64,000 nt of DNA from Streptomyces sp. 378 (GCF_030124145.1 NZ_JASKMS010000004.1:186001-250000), one strand, 5' to 3'. Shown: positions 18,294-27,171, numbered from the stretch's first letter. Notes: generated by a model from the letters alone, not told the origin. A program made the numbers and translations.

Positions 18294-19214
18294 TCACCCC
18301 AGCACCGCCGCCACCACCACCAGGACCGGCACCGCCAGCACCGTCGACAGCAGGATCGCCTCCCTGGCCAGCACCTCGCCCACCCGGTAGCTGCTCGCGT
18401 AAGTGAAGAGGTTCTGGGCCGCCGGGAGTGCCGATGTCACCACCACGTCGAGCAGGGACGCCCCGTGAAGGCCGAAGACGCCCGCCGCGAGGGACCAGGC
18501 GGCCAGGGGCTGGAAGACGCACTTGAGGGTCACGGCCAGGAGCACGGGGGCCCGCTCGGCGCCCCGCAGAGGGAGGGTGCTGCCCCGCAGGGAGATACCG
18601 AAGGCCAGGAGCACGGCGGGCACCGACATGTGGCCGATCAGGGTCAGGGGGTCCATCAGTGGGCCCGGCACCGTGAGGCCCGACGCCGAGACCGCCACGC
18701 CGGCCAGGGAGCCCAGGGCTATCGGATTCCGCAGCGGTGTGAGCAGCCGCTGCCACAGCGGCCGCTTCTCCCCGCCGCTCACCAGGTCCAGGACCGTCAG
18801 CGCCACCGGTGTGACACCGACCAGCTGGAACAGCAGCACCGGCGCGACCAGGGACGCGTCGCCCAGCACGTACACGGCGATCGGGATGCCCAGGTTCCCG
18901 GAGTTGACATAGCTGGAGCACAACGCTCCGATCGTCGTCCGGCCCACGCCCCAGCCGCGCGCCACACCCACCGCCACGAAGACACCCGCCGCCGCTGCCG
19001 TGCTCAACGCCGTGACCAGCAGCCGGTCGGAGAAGATCACCGACAGGTCCGCCCGCGCGAGGGTGGTGAAGAGCAGCGCCGGTGACGCCACATGGAAGGC
19101 GAGCTTGGTCAGGACCTCCCGGCCGCCGTCGCCCAGATACCCCCGGCGTCCGATCAGATAGCCGACGCCGATGACCACGGCGATGACCGCGAACCCGCTC
19201 AGCACCCCCTGCAC
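18294..19214 (-). CDS. AEC (auxin efflux carrier) family transporter
   Basis: A 306-residue membrane protein with about ten hydrophobic segments arranged as two five-helix halves. The characteristic crossover motif YVNSGNLGIPIAVYVLG is near residues 102-118 and its counterpart TSALPAAQNLFTYAS near 262. The AEC superfamily exports or exchanges small organic anions and weak acids; the substrate cannot be read from sequence. The GTG at 19214 has GAGGAGG four nt upstream. It is divergent from the STAS gene across a region filled with 19-bp repeats. Confidence 0.9.
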   Translation of the reverse strand: MQGVLSGFAVIAVVIGVGYLIGRRGYLGDGGREVLTKLAFHVASPALLFTTLARADLSVIFSDRLLVTALSTAAAAGVFVAVGVARGWGVGRTTIGALCSSYVNSGNLGIPIAVYVLGDASLVAPVLLFQLVGVTPVALTVLDLVSGGEKRPLWQRLLTPLRNPIALGSLAGVAVSASGLTVPGPLMDPLTLIGHMSVPAVLLAFGISLRGSTLPLRGAERAPVLLAVTLKCVFQPLAAWSLAAGVFGLHGASLLDVVVTSALPAAQNLFTYASSYRVGEVLAREAILLSTVLAVPVLVVVAAVLG

Positions 19215-19371
19215 GGCACCTCCTCACCGGCGAAGCGGGCATCGGGCAGCGCGGGAGGGGCAGATGGTTGGGGCATGCAGCCAACCCTCCGGGGGCGGCG
19301 CTGCCCGGTCAATGTGATCCTTTCGGCGCGGAACGCGCTGCGCGGCGGGAGCGCTCCGCGCTGCGCCGAGT

Positions 19372-19540
19372 GGTTCGCGCGGCGTCGGACGATCTGCGCG
19401 GCGTCGAACGATCTGCGCGGCGTCCAACGATCTGCGCGGCGTCCAACGATCCGCGCGGCGTCCAACGATCCGCGCGGCATCGAGTGATCCGCACGGCGTC
19501 GGTTGATCTGCAGGGCGTCGAGCGATCTGCGCGGCACCGA
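19372..19540. repeat. Nine tandem 19-bp repeats in a divergent promoter region
   Basis: Units of GATCTGCGCGGCGTCGAAC or close variants run head to tail from 19372, with boundaries at 19391, 19410, 19429, 19448, 19467, 19486, 19505 and 19524. The last copy is partial. The central three are almost identical and the flanks are diverged. The array occupies most of the 385-nt gap between the AEC transporter and the STAS gene. No gene is present in the gap. Confidence 0.92.
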
Positions 19541-19599
19541 CGGGGCGGACAGCCCCGATGAGTTACGGCCGTCCGCCCGGTCTACCGATCGTGGACGCC

Positions 19600-19944
19600 A
19601 TGACACCGCCCGTACTCGTCCTGCCCGGCCCCGTCACCCGGGACGAGGTGAGAGGGCTCAGCGACGATGTGCGGGCGCTGCTGCACGGCAGCGGTGCCCG
19701 GGTCGTGGTGTGTGATGTCGCGGGTCTGGGGCCGCCGGGGCTCGCGGCCGTCGACCTGTTGGCGAGGCTCCAGCTGGCCGCCCGCCGGGCCGGGGGCCGG
19801 ATCCGGCTGCGTGACCCCGACCCCGCCCTACGCGCCCTGCTCGACCTGGTCGGTCTCCGCTTCGAGGTGGAGGGGGAGGTCGAAGAGCGGGAACCAGCGC
19901 TGGGTGTCGAGGAAGCAGTGGAACCCGGTGATGCGGCCGTCTGA
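19600..19944 (+). CDS. STAS-domain protein (anti-sigma-factor antagonist-like)
   Basis: A 114-residue single-domain protein with a STAS-like order of strands and helices: PPVLVLPGPVTRDEVRGLSDDVRALL, ARVVVCDVAGLGPPGLAAVDLLARLQLAARRAGG, then RIRLRDPDPALRALLDLVGL. A serine at the usual phosphorylation position is replaced by GPPG, so classical SpoIIAA-type control by phosphorylation is doubtful. ATG 19600 is chosen because the domain begins right after it; ATG 19558 would add 14 residues. The last 117 nt overlap the 3' end of the sigma factor gene on the opposite strand, which suggests a functional link but does not prove one. Confidence 0.75.
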   Translation: MTPPVLVLPGPVTRDEVRGLSDDVRALLHGSGARVVVCDVAGLGPPGLAAVDLLARLQLAARRAGGRIRLRDPDPALRALLDLVGLRFEVEGEVEEREPALGVEEAVEPGDAAV

Positions 19945-20844
19945 GATCTCCAGCACCTGGACCGCCCAGGGCGTGAAGCCGCCCTTCTCCGGGTCCGGCT
20001 TGTACTGGGCGAATCCCGGCAGGCCGTTGACCTGCACGGGCACCAGCCGGGAACCCGCGCAGGGGGCGCCGAGGGTGGTCATGAAGCCGGTGATGTCCTG
20101 CGTGCCGGTGAGCCACAGGTCGAACGGCGGCATCGTCATGACCGCGTCCTCGTGCAGCAGGGCCGTCAGCGCCGCCATGTCGTAGCCCTCGAAGGCCGCC
20201 ACATAGCGGTCCAGCAGCTTCTGCTGGTCCTCGTCCAGCGGGTCGGAGACGGCCGCGTCGGCGCCCGGCTCCTGCCGCTCGGCCAGGGTGGCGCGGGCCC
20301 GCTGGAGGGCGCTGTTCACCGACGCCACCGAGGTGTCGAGCAGCTCGGCGACCTCACTGGCCTTCCAGGCCAGGACCTCGCGCAGGATCAGTACGGCCCG
20401 CTGCTTGGCCGGGAGCTGCTGGAGGGCGGCCATGAAGGCGAGCCGCACGGACTCCTTGGCGACCGCCGCCTCCGCCGGATCGTCGGGCGTGGGCAGCACA
20501 CGGGCGTCCGGCATGGGCTCCAGCCAGGTGTTGTCCGGTCGGGGGGAGAGGGCGGCCCGGGCGAGCGGGGTGGACTCGGTCAGGTCCATGGGCCGGGCGC
20601 GCTTGTTGCCCGCGGTCAGCATGTCCAGGCACACGTTGGTCGCGATGCGGTAGAGCCAGGAGCGCAGGCTGGAGCGGCCCTCGAACTTGTCGTAGCTGCG
20701 CCAGGCGCGGACCATCGTGTCCTGCACCGCGTCCTCGGCCTCGAAGGAGGAGCCGAGCATCCGGTAGCAGTACCCCGTCAGCTCAGTGCGGTGTGCCTCC
20801 AGCCTGGTGTCCAGGTCCGTCGATGTCGCCGTGCCGTTCGCCAT
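19828..20844 (-). CDS. ECF-type RNA polymerase sigma factor with SnoaL-like C-terminal domain (SigX5 type)
   Basis: A 338-residue sigma factor. Region 2 (LTGYCYRMLGSSFEAEDAVQDTMVRAWRSYDKFEG, then LRSWLYRIATNVCLDML) and region 4 (LQQLPAKQRAVLILREVLAWKASEVAELLDTSVASVNSALQRAR) are clear. They are followed by a C-terminal SnoaL/NTF2-like domain (LLDRYVAAFEGYDMAALTALLHEDAVMTMPP), as in the actinobacterial TIGR02960 group. In such ECF groups the extra domain modulates activity in place of an anti-sigma factor. ATG 20844 has GTGGAG just upstream; GTG 20850 is an alternative. Promoter targets are unknown. Confidence 0.88.
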   Translation of the reverse strand: MANGTATSTDLDTRLEAHRTELTGYCYRMLGSSFEAEDAVQDTMVRAWRSYDKFEGRSSLRSWLYRIATNVCLDMLTAGNKRARPMDLTESTPLARAALSPRPDNTWLEPMPDARVLPTPDDPAEAAVAKESVRLAFMAALQQLPAKQRAVLILREVLAWKASEVAELLDTSVASVNSALQRARATLAERQEPGADAAVSDPLDEDQQKLLDRYVAAFEGYDMAALTALLHEDAVMTMPPFDLWLTGTQDITGFMTTLGAPCAGSRLVPVQVNGLPGFAQYKPDPEKGGFTPWAVQVLEISDGRITGFHCFLDTQRWFPLFDLPLHLEAETDQVEQGA

Positions 20845-20995
20845 CTCCACCCACCCCTGTGGACGTTCTGTTCACGCGCCATTGCGCCCCAGCACCTCGG
20901 AAGCTACCGCAGCCCACTGACAACGGCCCCCCGAGCACACGAAAGCGCAGGTCACAGCCGGTGATCCAGCCCGGCTGCGACCAGCCGGCGGTCCT

Positions 20996-22150
20996 TCAGG
21001 CGAGCTCCTTGACCGACATCAGCAGATGCCGGTGCTCCCCGGCCTCCGCGCCCGCCTCCGCCGCCCCGTCGCCCGGCACGGCGTGCAGCAGCGCCCGCTG
21101 CCCGGCTCCGAGCAGCTCCAGCCGTACCCGCGGGCTCTCGAAGGAGGCCAGCGCGTCCAGCAGGTAGACGGGGTTGAACGCCACCGGCACCTCGTCGGCG
21201 CCGCTCAGCGTGGCCGGGATCCGCTGGGCCGCCACATCGTCCCCGTAGCCGGCGCGCAGCAGCACGGAGCCCTCGGCCGTGAAGCCGAGGCGCACCGGAC
21301 TGTTCGCCTCCGCCACCACCGCGACCCGCCGCACCGCCTCCGTCAGCGTCTCGCGTTCCACCTCGGCGACCGCGGCCCCCGCCATGTCGAACAGTGATCT
21401 GAAGGCAGGCAGCCGCCCGTCCAGCAGCCGCAGCGCGGTCCGCGTCCGGCCTCCCTCGAATCCGACCAGTCCGCCGCCCCCGCCCGGTTCCCAGCCGATC
21501 CGCACCTCCCCGCCACGCCCCAGGGACCGGGCCACGTCGAGCGGCCGCCGCGCGGGCAGCAGGGTCTCCACGGCCGTGTCGTCGCCGGTGTCCGTGGTCT
21601 GTGGCCGCCACTCCAGCCGCCGCACCGCATACCGGTAGCGGTCCGAGGCCGCCAGGGTCATCTCCCCGCCGTCGAGGCGCAGTTGGACGCCCGTCAGCAG
21701 GGGCAGAGAGTCGTCGCGCCCGGCGGCGACCGCGACCTGGGCGACGGCGGTCCAGAAGGCGGCGGCGTCCACGGTGCCGTAGGGCGCGGGCGGGGCGGGC
21801 GGGGACGGGTACTCGGCGAGCGGCAGTGTCGACAGCCCGAACAGCGTGCCGTCCGCCTCCACCGTGAACCGCGAGGCTTCCAGCGCACAGCTCACCGGCC
21901 CGTCCGGCAGCACCCGGCATACGTCCAGCAGCCGCCGCCCCGGGACAAGCACCCGCCCGGGCGCCGTGACCTGCGCGTCGGCCTCCACGCGTACCGTCGC
22001 CTCGAAGTCGAACCCCGTCACCGTCAGCCGACCGCTGTCCGCCTCCAGCAGCAGTCCGCCCAGCACCGGTACCGGCGTCCGCCCGGGCAGCGCCCGTGCC
22101 GCCCGGCCCACGGCGTCGGCGAACTGAGTACGGTCGGTCCGGAACTCCAT
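20996..22150 (-). CDS. DNA polymerase III beta-subunit (sliding clamp) paralogue
   Basis: A 384-residue protein with three successive DNA-clamp domains: MEFRTDRTQFADAVGRAARALPGRTPVPVLGGLLLEA opens domain I, SLPLLTGVQLRLDGGEMTLAASDRYRYAVRR lies in domain II, and a third half ends HRHLLMSVKELA. The housekeeping dnaN normally sits beside dnaA and recF at the origin. Here the neighbours are an MFS exporter and a sigma factor, so this is a paralogue. It contains several insertions (TTDTGDDTA, GGGGG, EAGAEAGE) and a non-standard C-terminus in place of MPMRL. It might serve a specialised polymerase or act as an antibiotic-resistant clamp; both are inference. Confidence 0.88.
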   Translation of the reverse strand: MEFRTDRTQFADAVGRAARALPGRTPVPVLGGLLLEADSGRLTVTGFDFEATVRVEADAQVTAPGRVLVPGRRLLDVCRVLPDGPVSCALEASRFTVEADGTLFGLSTLPLAEYPSPPAPPAPYGTVDAAAFWTAVAQVAVAAGRDDSLPLLTGVQLRLDGGEMTLAASDRYRYAVRRLEWRPQTTDTGDDTAVETLLPARRPLDVARSLGRGGEVRIGWEPGGGGGLVGFEGGRTRTALRLLDGRLPAFRSLFDMAGAAVAEVERETLTEAVRRVAVVAEANSPVRLGFTAEGSVLLRAGYGDDVAAQRIPATLSGADEVPVAFNPVYLLDALASFESPRVRLELLGAGQRALLHAVPGDGAAEAGAEAGEHRHLLMSVKELA

Positions 22151-22245
22151 GGAAAATCCCCCTGCTCGGTCCGGTGGTCAGTCGACGCGGACGGTATCCG
22201 CGCCCACTGACACCCGGCCCCGACCAGGGGTAAGGGAACCGGTGC

Positions 22246-23520
22246 TCAGGCGGCCGGGGCCAGTCGCCGGCGTTGCAGCCGGGCCGCGCGGGTACCGAAG
22301 ACGGTGATCGTCACGACGCCCAGGACCGCCAGCAGCCCGACCCCCACCGTCCCGGCCCAGCCGCCCGCGTGGAAGGCGATCGCGCCGACGGTGCTGCCCG
22401 CGCTGGAGCCGATGTAGTACGCCGACTGGTACAGCGCCGAGGCCTGGGCGCGGCCGTGGGCGGCCGTCTTGCTGACCGCCGAGGAGGCGACCGCGTGCCC
22501 CGCGAAGAAGCCCGCCGTGATCAGGACCAGGCCCAGCAGGACCAGCGGGAGCGAGCCGGCCAGGGACAGCAGCAGACCCGCCGCCGTCGTACCGCCGCCC
22601 GCGTACAGCGCGCCCCGGCGGCCCATGCGGCCGACCAGCCGGCCCGCCGTGGACGCCGACACCGTACCGACCAGGTACACCAGGAAGATCGAACCGATGA
22701 TGCCCTGCGGCAGCGAGAACGGGGCCTCGGTCAGCCGGTAGCCGATGACCGTGTACACGCCGCCGAACACGGTCATGAACAGCGCGCCGATCGCGTACAG
22801 CCGGCACAGCAGCGGGTTGGACAGGTGGTCGCGGACCGTCCGGGCCAGGACGCGCGGCCGCAGCGAACCGGCCTTGAAGTGCTGCGGGGCGGGCAGCAGC
22901 AGCCGGAAGGCCACCGCACACGCCACCGCGATCACGCCGATGACACCGACGGCGACCCGCCAGCCCCACTCCTGCGCGACCCAGCCGGTGATGACGCGGC
23001 CGCTCATCCCGCCGACGCTGTTGCCCGCGACGAACAGGCCGATCGCGGTGACCAGCGCCTTGGGGCTGACCTCCTCGGCGAGGTACGCGGTCGCCGACGC
23101 CGGCAGCCCGGCCAGGGCGGCGCCCTGCAACGCCCGCAGCGCGATCAGCACACCGAGGGAGGGGGCCAGCGGTACCAGCAGCCCGAGTGTCACGGCCACG
23201 GCCAGCGAGCCCGTCATGACCGCACGGCGTCCGAAGCGCTCCGACAGGGCGCTCATCGGCAGGACGAACAGCGCCAGCCCGCCGGTCGCCGCAGCCACGG
23301 TCCAGCTCGCGTCGCTCGCCGCCACCCCGAACTCGCCGGAGATCAGCGGGAGGAGGGCCTGGGTGGAGTACAGCAGCGCGAAGGTCGCGACACCCGCGAG
23401 GAAGAGGGCGAAGCTCATCCGGCGGTAGCCGGGGCCACCCGGGGAGACACGCGAGTCGGCGGCAGGGACAGAGGCATCGGCGCCCACGACGGTGGACGCC
23501 CCGGTACTGGCGGGAGACAT
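22246..23520 (-). CDS. MFS transporter (YnfM/arabinose-efflux type)
   Basis: A 424-residue major facilitator with twelve hydrophobic segments after a 35-residue soluble N-terminus. The signature loop between helices 2 and 3 is GGLALFVLPMSALSERFGRRAVM, with a second-half equivalent ASTAGRLVGRMGRRGAL. Helix 5 carries an antiporter-like motif VAGNSVGGMSGRVITG. It is divergent from a LysR regulator with only 62 nt between the starts, a standard arrangement for LysR-controlled exporters. The ligand is unknown. Confidence 0.9.
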   Translation of the reverse strand: MSPASTGASTVVGADASVPAADSRVSPGGPGYRRMSFALFLAGVATFALLYSTQALLPLISGEFGVAASDASWTVAAATGGLALFVLPMSALSERFGRRAVMTGSLAVAVTLGLLVPLAPSLGVLIALRALQGAALAGLPASATAYLAEEVSPKALVTAIGLFVAGNSVGGMSGRVITGWVAQEWGWRVAVGVIGVIAVACAVAFRLLLPAPQHFKAGSLRPRVLARTVRDHLSNPLLCRLYAIGALFMTVFGGVYTVIGYRLTEAPFSLPQGIIGSIFLVYLVGTVSASTAGRLVGRMGRRGALYAGGGTTAAGLLLSLAGSLPLVLLGLVLITAGFFAGHAVASSAVSKTAAHGRAQASALYQSAYYIGSSAGSTVGAIAFHAGGWAGTVGVGLLAVLGVVTITVFGTRAARLQRRRLAPAA

Positions 23521-23554
23521 GCTTCGAACGTACGGACGCCGTACTCATCCGTCC

Positions 23555-23590
23555 AATGCATGGAACGGTCATAATCGTTCCCATGGTGCA
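23555..23590. promoter_or_regulatory. Imperfect palindrome between divergent MFS and LysR genes
   Basis: TGCATGGAACG and CGTTCCCATGGTGCA face each other around GTCATAAT, with one extra base in the right arm. The location in the 62-nt divergent gap and the LysR partner make it a likely LysR binding site, overlapping the regulator start codon. Confidence 0.45.
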
Positions 23591-24545
23591 TCAAACGAGC
23601 TCACAGGGTCGCCTGTCACCGAGCAGTGACACAGAAGACAGGGCGGAGATGTCCAGAGTGCTGGCTCCTCGCCTCGCGTACTTCGCGGGTGTCGCCCGCA
23701 CCGAGCACGTCACCCGCGCCGCCCAGGAGATGAACGTCCCGCAGTCGACGCTCTCGCGGTCCATGGCCCGCCTGGAGCAGGACCTGGGCGTCGACCTGTT
23801 CGCCCGGCACGGCCGCACGGTCTCCCTCACCCCGGCCGGCCGTACCTTCCTCACCTCCGTCGAACGCGCCCTGGCCGAGGTCGAGCGCGCCGTCGATGAG
23901 GTGCGCGCGGACGCCGACCCGGCCACCGGCAAGGTCGCCTTCGGCTTCCTGCACACCATGGGCGCCGAGACCGTCCCGGGCCTGCTGCACGCCTTCCGCG
24001 CCGACCATCCGCGCGTCCGTTTCAGCCTCGTCCAGAACTACGGCGAGGCCATGCTGGAGCGCCTGCGCGCCGGCGAGCTCGACCTGTGCCTGACGTCCCC
24101 GGTGCCGGACGCGCCCGACCTGGTGGCCCGCCGCCTGGACGAGCAGAAGCTGCGCCTGGTCGTCCCCGCCGACCACCCCCTCGCCGGCCGCCGCCGTATC
24201 CGCCTCGCCGAGGCGGCCGACGACACCTTCGTCACCCTGGAGCCCGGCTACGGCCTGCGCCGTATCACCGACGACCTCTGCAAGGAGGCCGGCTTCAAGC
24301 CACGTATCGCCTTCGAGGGCGAGGAGGCGGAAACCCTGCGGGGCCTGGTGGCGGCGGGCCTGGGAGTGGCGCTCCTGCCCCCACCGGCCGTCCCCCGCCC
24401 CGGAGTGGTGGAACTGACGGTCACGGCCCCGCGGGCGGCCCGCGAGATCGGCGTCGCCTGGCTGGAGGGCCACCCCGACACACCCCCGGTGGCGGCTTTC
24501 AAGAAGTTCCTTCTCTCAAGGAGAGGCAGCTTGTTGCCGGCCTAG
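23583..24545 (+). CDS. LysR-family transcriptional regulator
   Basis: A 320-residue regulator. The N-terminal winged helix-turn-helix is LAYFAGVARTEHVTRAAQEMNVPQSTLSRSMARLEQDLGVDLFARHGRTVSLTPAGRTFL (about residues 31-92), followed by the periplasmic-binding-like effector domain with GFLHTMGAETVPGLLHAF, CLTSPVPDAP and GLRRITDDLC. ATG 23583 was chosen over 23556; ATG 23649 would also keep the whole DNA-binding domain, so the start is uncertain. It probably controls the divergent MFS transporter. Confidence 0.88.
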   Translation: MVHQTSSQGRLSPSSDTEDRAEMSRVLAPRLAYFAGVARTEHVTRAAQEMNVPQSTLSRSMARLEQDLGVDLFARHGRTVSLTPAGRTFLTSVERALAEVERAVDEVRADADPATGKVAFGFLHTMGAETVPGLLHAFRADHPRVRFSLVQNYGEAMLERLRAGELDLCLTSPVPDAPDLVARRLDEQKLRLVVPADHPLAGRRRIRLAEAADDTFVTLEPGYGLRRITDDLCKEAGFKPRIAFEGEEAETLRGLVAAGLGVALLPPPAVPRPGVVELTVTAPRAAREIGVAWLEGHPDTPPVAAFKKFLLSRRGSLLPA

Positions 24546-24618
24546 CCAGGGTCGCGGGGACCTGCGCGGCACGCTGCGAACGGCCCGCACGGGCTCATGG
24601 GCGAGCACCTCGGCGGCG

Positions 24619-25377
24619 CTACCGCCTCGAAGGGCTGAACCCCGCGGCCAACGGCATCCGCAACCCCAGCGGGGGCGGCGCGGCGAACGCGTCGCGCACC
24701 GGTCGTGACATGGCCCGCCCGAACAGCGCCCCCATCACGAAGTCCTCGGCCAGGGCCAGCACTTCGTCCCGGTACTGGCTCAACCCGTGTCCGTCCGCGT
24801 GCACTTCGAACCGGCACACGTCCCGGTTCGCCTTCTTCGCCCGTGCCGCCAGCCGGAACGACAGCTCCGGATCCGTCCGCCCGTCGTTCGTGCCGTGCAC
24901 GATCAGCACCTGGCGCCCGACCAGCTGCTTCACCGGTTCGGGTGGTGCCGCGACGTCCTCCTGCGGCAGCCACGGGGCGAGCGCGAGCACGGAGTTGACG
25001 GCTTCGTGCCCGGCGGCCCGCAGCCCCGCCCGGCCGCCCATCCCGATGCCGACGAGGCAGACCGGGACGTCTCCGTACCGCCGTACGATCTCGTCGGCCG
25101 CCCAGGTCGCGTCCTGTGCGAGGTTGGCCTCGCTGCCGTTCCAACCGCGGCAGCGGTAGTGCACCACGTGCGCGGCGAGACCCTCGTCCCGGCCCGCGCG
25201 GGCCAGGCGGCGTCCGACGCCGCGCATCGAGGCGGTCGCCAGTACGGGGGACGGTCTGCGGCCGGAGACCTCGTCGCCGCCCGGGAGCAGCAGCACCGCG
25301 CCGCTCACCGCTGTCGGCTCCGGCCCCAGTGCCCTGCCCAGCCGGGCCCTGCGAACCGGCGTCGCTTGGTGTGCCAT
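24619..25377 (-). CDS. Alpha/beta-hydrolase-fold protein lacking the nucleophile serine
   Basis: A 252-residue protein with the alpha/beta-hydrolase layout: VSGAVLLLPGGDE near the start, VCLVGIGMGGRAGLRAAGH at the nucleophile elbow, VLIVHGTNDGRTDPELS at the acid turn and EVHADGHGLSQY at the histidine. The elbow reads GIGMG where active enzymes have G-x-S-x-G, so serine is replaced by glycine while the Asp and His positions remain. It may be a pseudo-enzyme or use another mechanism. The ATG at 25377 starts 123 nt from the divergent adenosine deaminase gene. No function can be assigned from context. Confidence 0.78.
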   Translation of the reverse strand: MAHQATPVRRARLGRALGPEPTAVSGAVLLLPGGDEVSGRRPSPVLATASMRGVGRRLARAGRDEGLAAHVVHYRCRGWNGSEANLAQDATWAADEIVRRYGDVPVCLVGIGMGGRAGLRAAGHEAVNSVLALAPWLPQEDVAAPPEPVKQLVGRQVLIVHGTNDGRTDPELSFRLAARAKKANRDVCRFEVHADGHGLSQYRDEVLALAEDFVMGALFGRAMSRPVRDAFAAPPPLGLRMPLAAGFSPSRR

Positions 25378-25472
25378 GACAGAACAGTGTCAGAAGCGCG
25401 GGTGTACTCGACCCGTCCTCGCGGTCACCGTTACGTATCGACGAAAACGTACAGCGGCGGGGAACGCGCCGT

Positions 25473-25484
25473 CTACGCGCGTAG
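25473..25484. promoter_or_regulatory. Nucleoside-regulon operator CTACGCGCGTAG (add)
   Basis: The exact 12-bp palindrome ends 16 nt before the add start codon and runs into the ribosome site (GTAGGAG). Binding there would block transcription elongation or initiation directly, which supports a repressor. Confidence 0.8.
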
Positions 25485-25500
25485 GAGTTAGAGTGCGGAA

Positions 25501-26658
25501 ATGACGAGCCAGACCATCGCGAACACCCCGACACCGGACCAGATCCGCCGGGCGCCCAAGGTTCTGCTGCACGACCACCTCGACGGCGGTCTGCGCCCCG
25601 GCACGATCGTCGAACTCGCCCGCGAGGGCGGCTACTCCCAGCTCCCCGACACCGACCCGGAGAAGCTCGGCGTCTGGTTCCGCGAGGCCGCCGACTCCGG
25701 TTCCCTGGAACGGTACCTGGAGACCTTCTCCCACACCGTCGCCGTCATGCAGACCCGTGACGCCCTGGTCCGGGTCGCCGCAGAGTGCGCCGAGGACCTG
25801 GCCGCGGACGGCGTCGTCTATGCCGAGGTGCGCTACGCCCCCGAGCAGCACCTGGAGGGCGGCCTCAGCCTCGAAGAGGTCGTCGAGGCCGTCAACGAGG
25901 GCTTCCGGGAAGGGGAGCGGCGCGCCCGGGAGAACGGCCGGCGCATCAGGGTCGGCGCGCTGCTCACCGCCATGCGGCACGCGGCACGCGCCCTGGAGAT
26001 CGCCGAACTCGCCAACCGCTACCGCGATCTGGGTGTCGTCGGCTTCGACATCGCGGGTGCCGAGGCCGGCTACCCGCCCACCCGGCACCTCGACGCCTTC
26101 GAGTACCTCAAGCGCGAGAACAACCACTTCACCATCCACGCCGGCGAGGCCTTCGGCCTGCCCTCCATCTGGCAGGCCCTCCAGTGGTGCGGCGCCGACC
26201 GGCTCGGGCACGGCGTGCGGATCATCGACGACATCCAGGTGCACGAGGACGGCCGCGTCGAGCTCGGGCGGCTCGCCTCCTATGTCCGGGACAAGCGCAT
26301 CCCGCTGGAGCTGTGCCCGAGCTCCAACCTCCAGACGGGGGCCGCGTCCTCGTACGCCGAGCACCCCATCGGGCTGCTGCGCCGACTGCATTTCCGCGCC
26401 ACCGTGAATACGGACAACCGTCTCATGTCGCACACCAGTATGAGCCGGGAATTCGAGCACCTCGTCGAGGCGTTCGGATACACGCTCGACGACATGCAGT
26501 GGTTCTCCGTCAATGCGATGAAATCAGCGTTCATTCCTTTCGATGAACGACTGGCCATGATCAATGACGTGATCAAGCCCGGATATGCCGAGCTGAAATC
26601 CGAATGGCTGTTCCGTCAGACCGCCTCCACCGGCGATTCTGCGGCCTCGGAGGGCTGA
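25501..26658 (+). CDS. add: Adenosine deaminase
   Basis: A 385-residue zinc hydrolase converting adenosine and deoxyadenosine to inosine and deoxyinosine. The metal motif HDHLDGG is at residues 24-30, the substrate and metal block HAGEAFG and the HGVRIIDD histidine follow, and the last metal Asp lies in [18 protein letters not shown], an actinobacterial variant of the usual TDDP. ATG 25501 is preceded by AGGAG. A nucleoside-regulon operator overlaps its leader. The product inosine is the substrate of the purine nucleoside phosphorylase at 40501. The last third of the gene has noticeably more A/T-ending codons than its neighbours. Confidence 0.95.
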   Translation: MTSQTIANTPTPDQIRRAPKVLLHDHLDGGLRPGTIVELAREGGYSQLPDTDPEKLGVWFREAADSGSLERYLETFSHTVAVMQTRDALVRVAAECAEDLAADGVVYAEVRYAPEQHLEGGLSLEEVVEAVNEGFREGERRARENGRRIRVGALLTAMRHAARALEIAELANRYRDLGVVGFDIAGAEAGYPPTRHLDAFEYLKRENNHFTIHAGEAFGLPSIWQALQWCGADRLGHGVRIIDDIQVHEDGRVELGRLASYVRDKRIPLELCPSSNLQTGAASSYAEHPIGLLRRLHFRATVNTDNRLMSHTSMSREFEHLVEAFGYTLDDMQWFSVNAMKSAFIPFDERLAMINDVIKPGYAELKSEWLFRQTASTGDSAASEG

Positions 26659-26683
26659 TTCGGGGGTATTCGGCGCACAGCGA

Positions 26684-26713
26684 ATGCGGGCGGTGTTCAC
26701 AATCCGTCCGCAT
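26684..26713 (+). terminator. Hairpin after add
   Basis: ATGCGGGCGG at 26684-26693 pairs with CCGTCCGCAT at 26704-26713 around a 10-nt loop, with one G-U pair. It starts 26 nt after the add stop. Confidence 0.55.
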
Positions 26714-26797
26714 TTCGATGTTTGCGGCGGGCGGAGTCGCGTGATTACGGTCGCTGAACCGCTCACACCCCGTCATCCCGTTACGAGGACGCATTTC

Positions 26798-27151
26798 ATG
26801 AAGCAGTCTGCTGCCAAGACCCTCGGTGTCGCCGCTCTCGGTGCCGCCTTCGCCGCCGCCGGTGCGGGTGCCGCCAACGCGGCCTCCGACCTTCCGGACA
26901 CCGCCCAGACGCTGGAGACCGTCACCGCGGCCCTCCCGGCGGAGCAGCTCTCTCAGACGCTGCCGGGCTCGGGCGAGGCGCTGGGCCAGGGGCAGACGGC
27001 GGCCGGTGCCGGTCCGGCCGCCGCCCAGCCGGTCGCCGAGCAGGTGCTCGCCAACGGCCCGACGGGCCCCGCCGCCAAGCTGCTGGGCGGTCTCCCGGTG
27101 CAGGGCTCGCCCACGCACGGCCTGCCGGTCAACGGCGTGCCGGTCGGCTGA
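26798..27151 (+). CDS. Small secreted protein of unknown function
   Basis: A 117-residue protein with a clear Sec signal peptide (MKQSAAKTLGVAALGAAFAAAGAGAANA, cleavage probably after ANA at 28) and a short mature part rich in Ala, Gly, Pro and Leu, including repeated GLPV and GVPV near the C-terminus. ATG 26798 is preceded by GAGGA. There is no anchor or recognisable domain. The composition and size resemble the disrupted secreted protein at 33092, so the two may belong to one streptomycete family. It lies downstream of add but has its own upstream region and a very strong terminator. Confidence 0.8.
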   Translation: MKQSAAKTLGVAALGAAFAAAGAGAANAASDLPDTAQTLETVTAALPAEQLSQTLPGSGEALGQGQTAAGAGPAAAQPVAEQVLANGPTGPAAKLLGGLPVQGSPTHGLPVNGVPVG

Positions 27152-27171
27152 CCCTCGTCGAGGCGGACACA

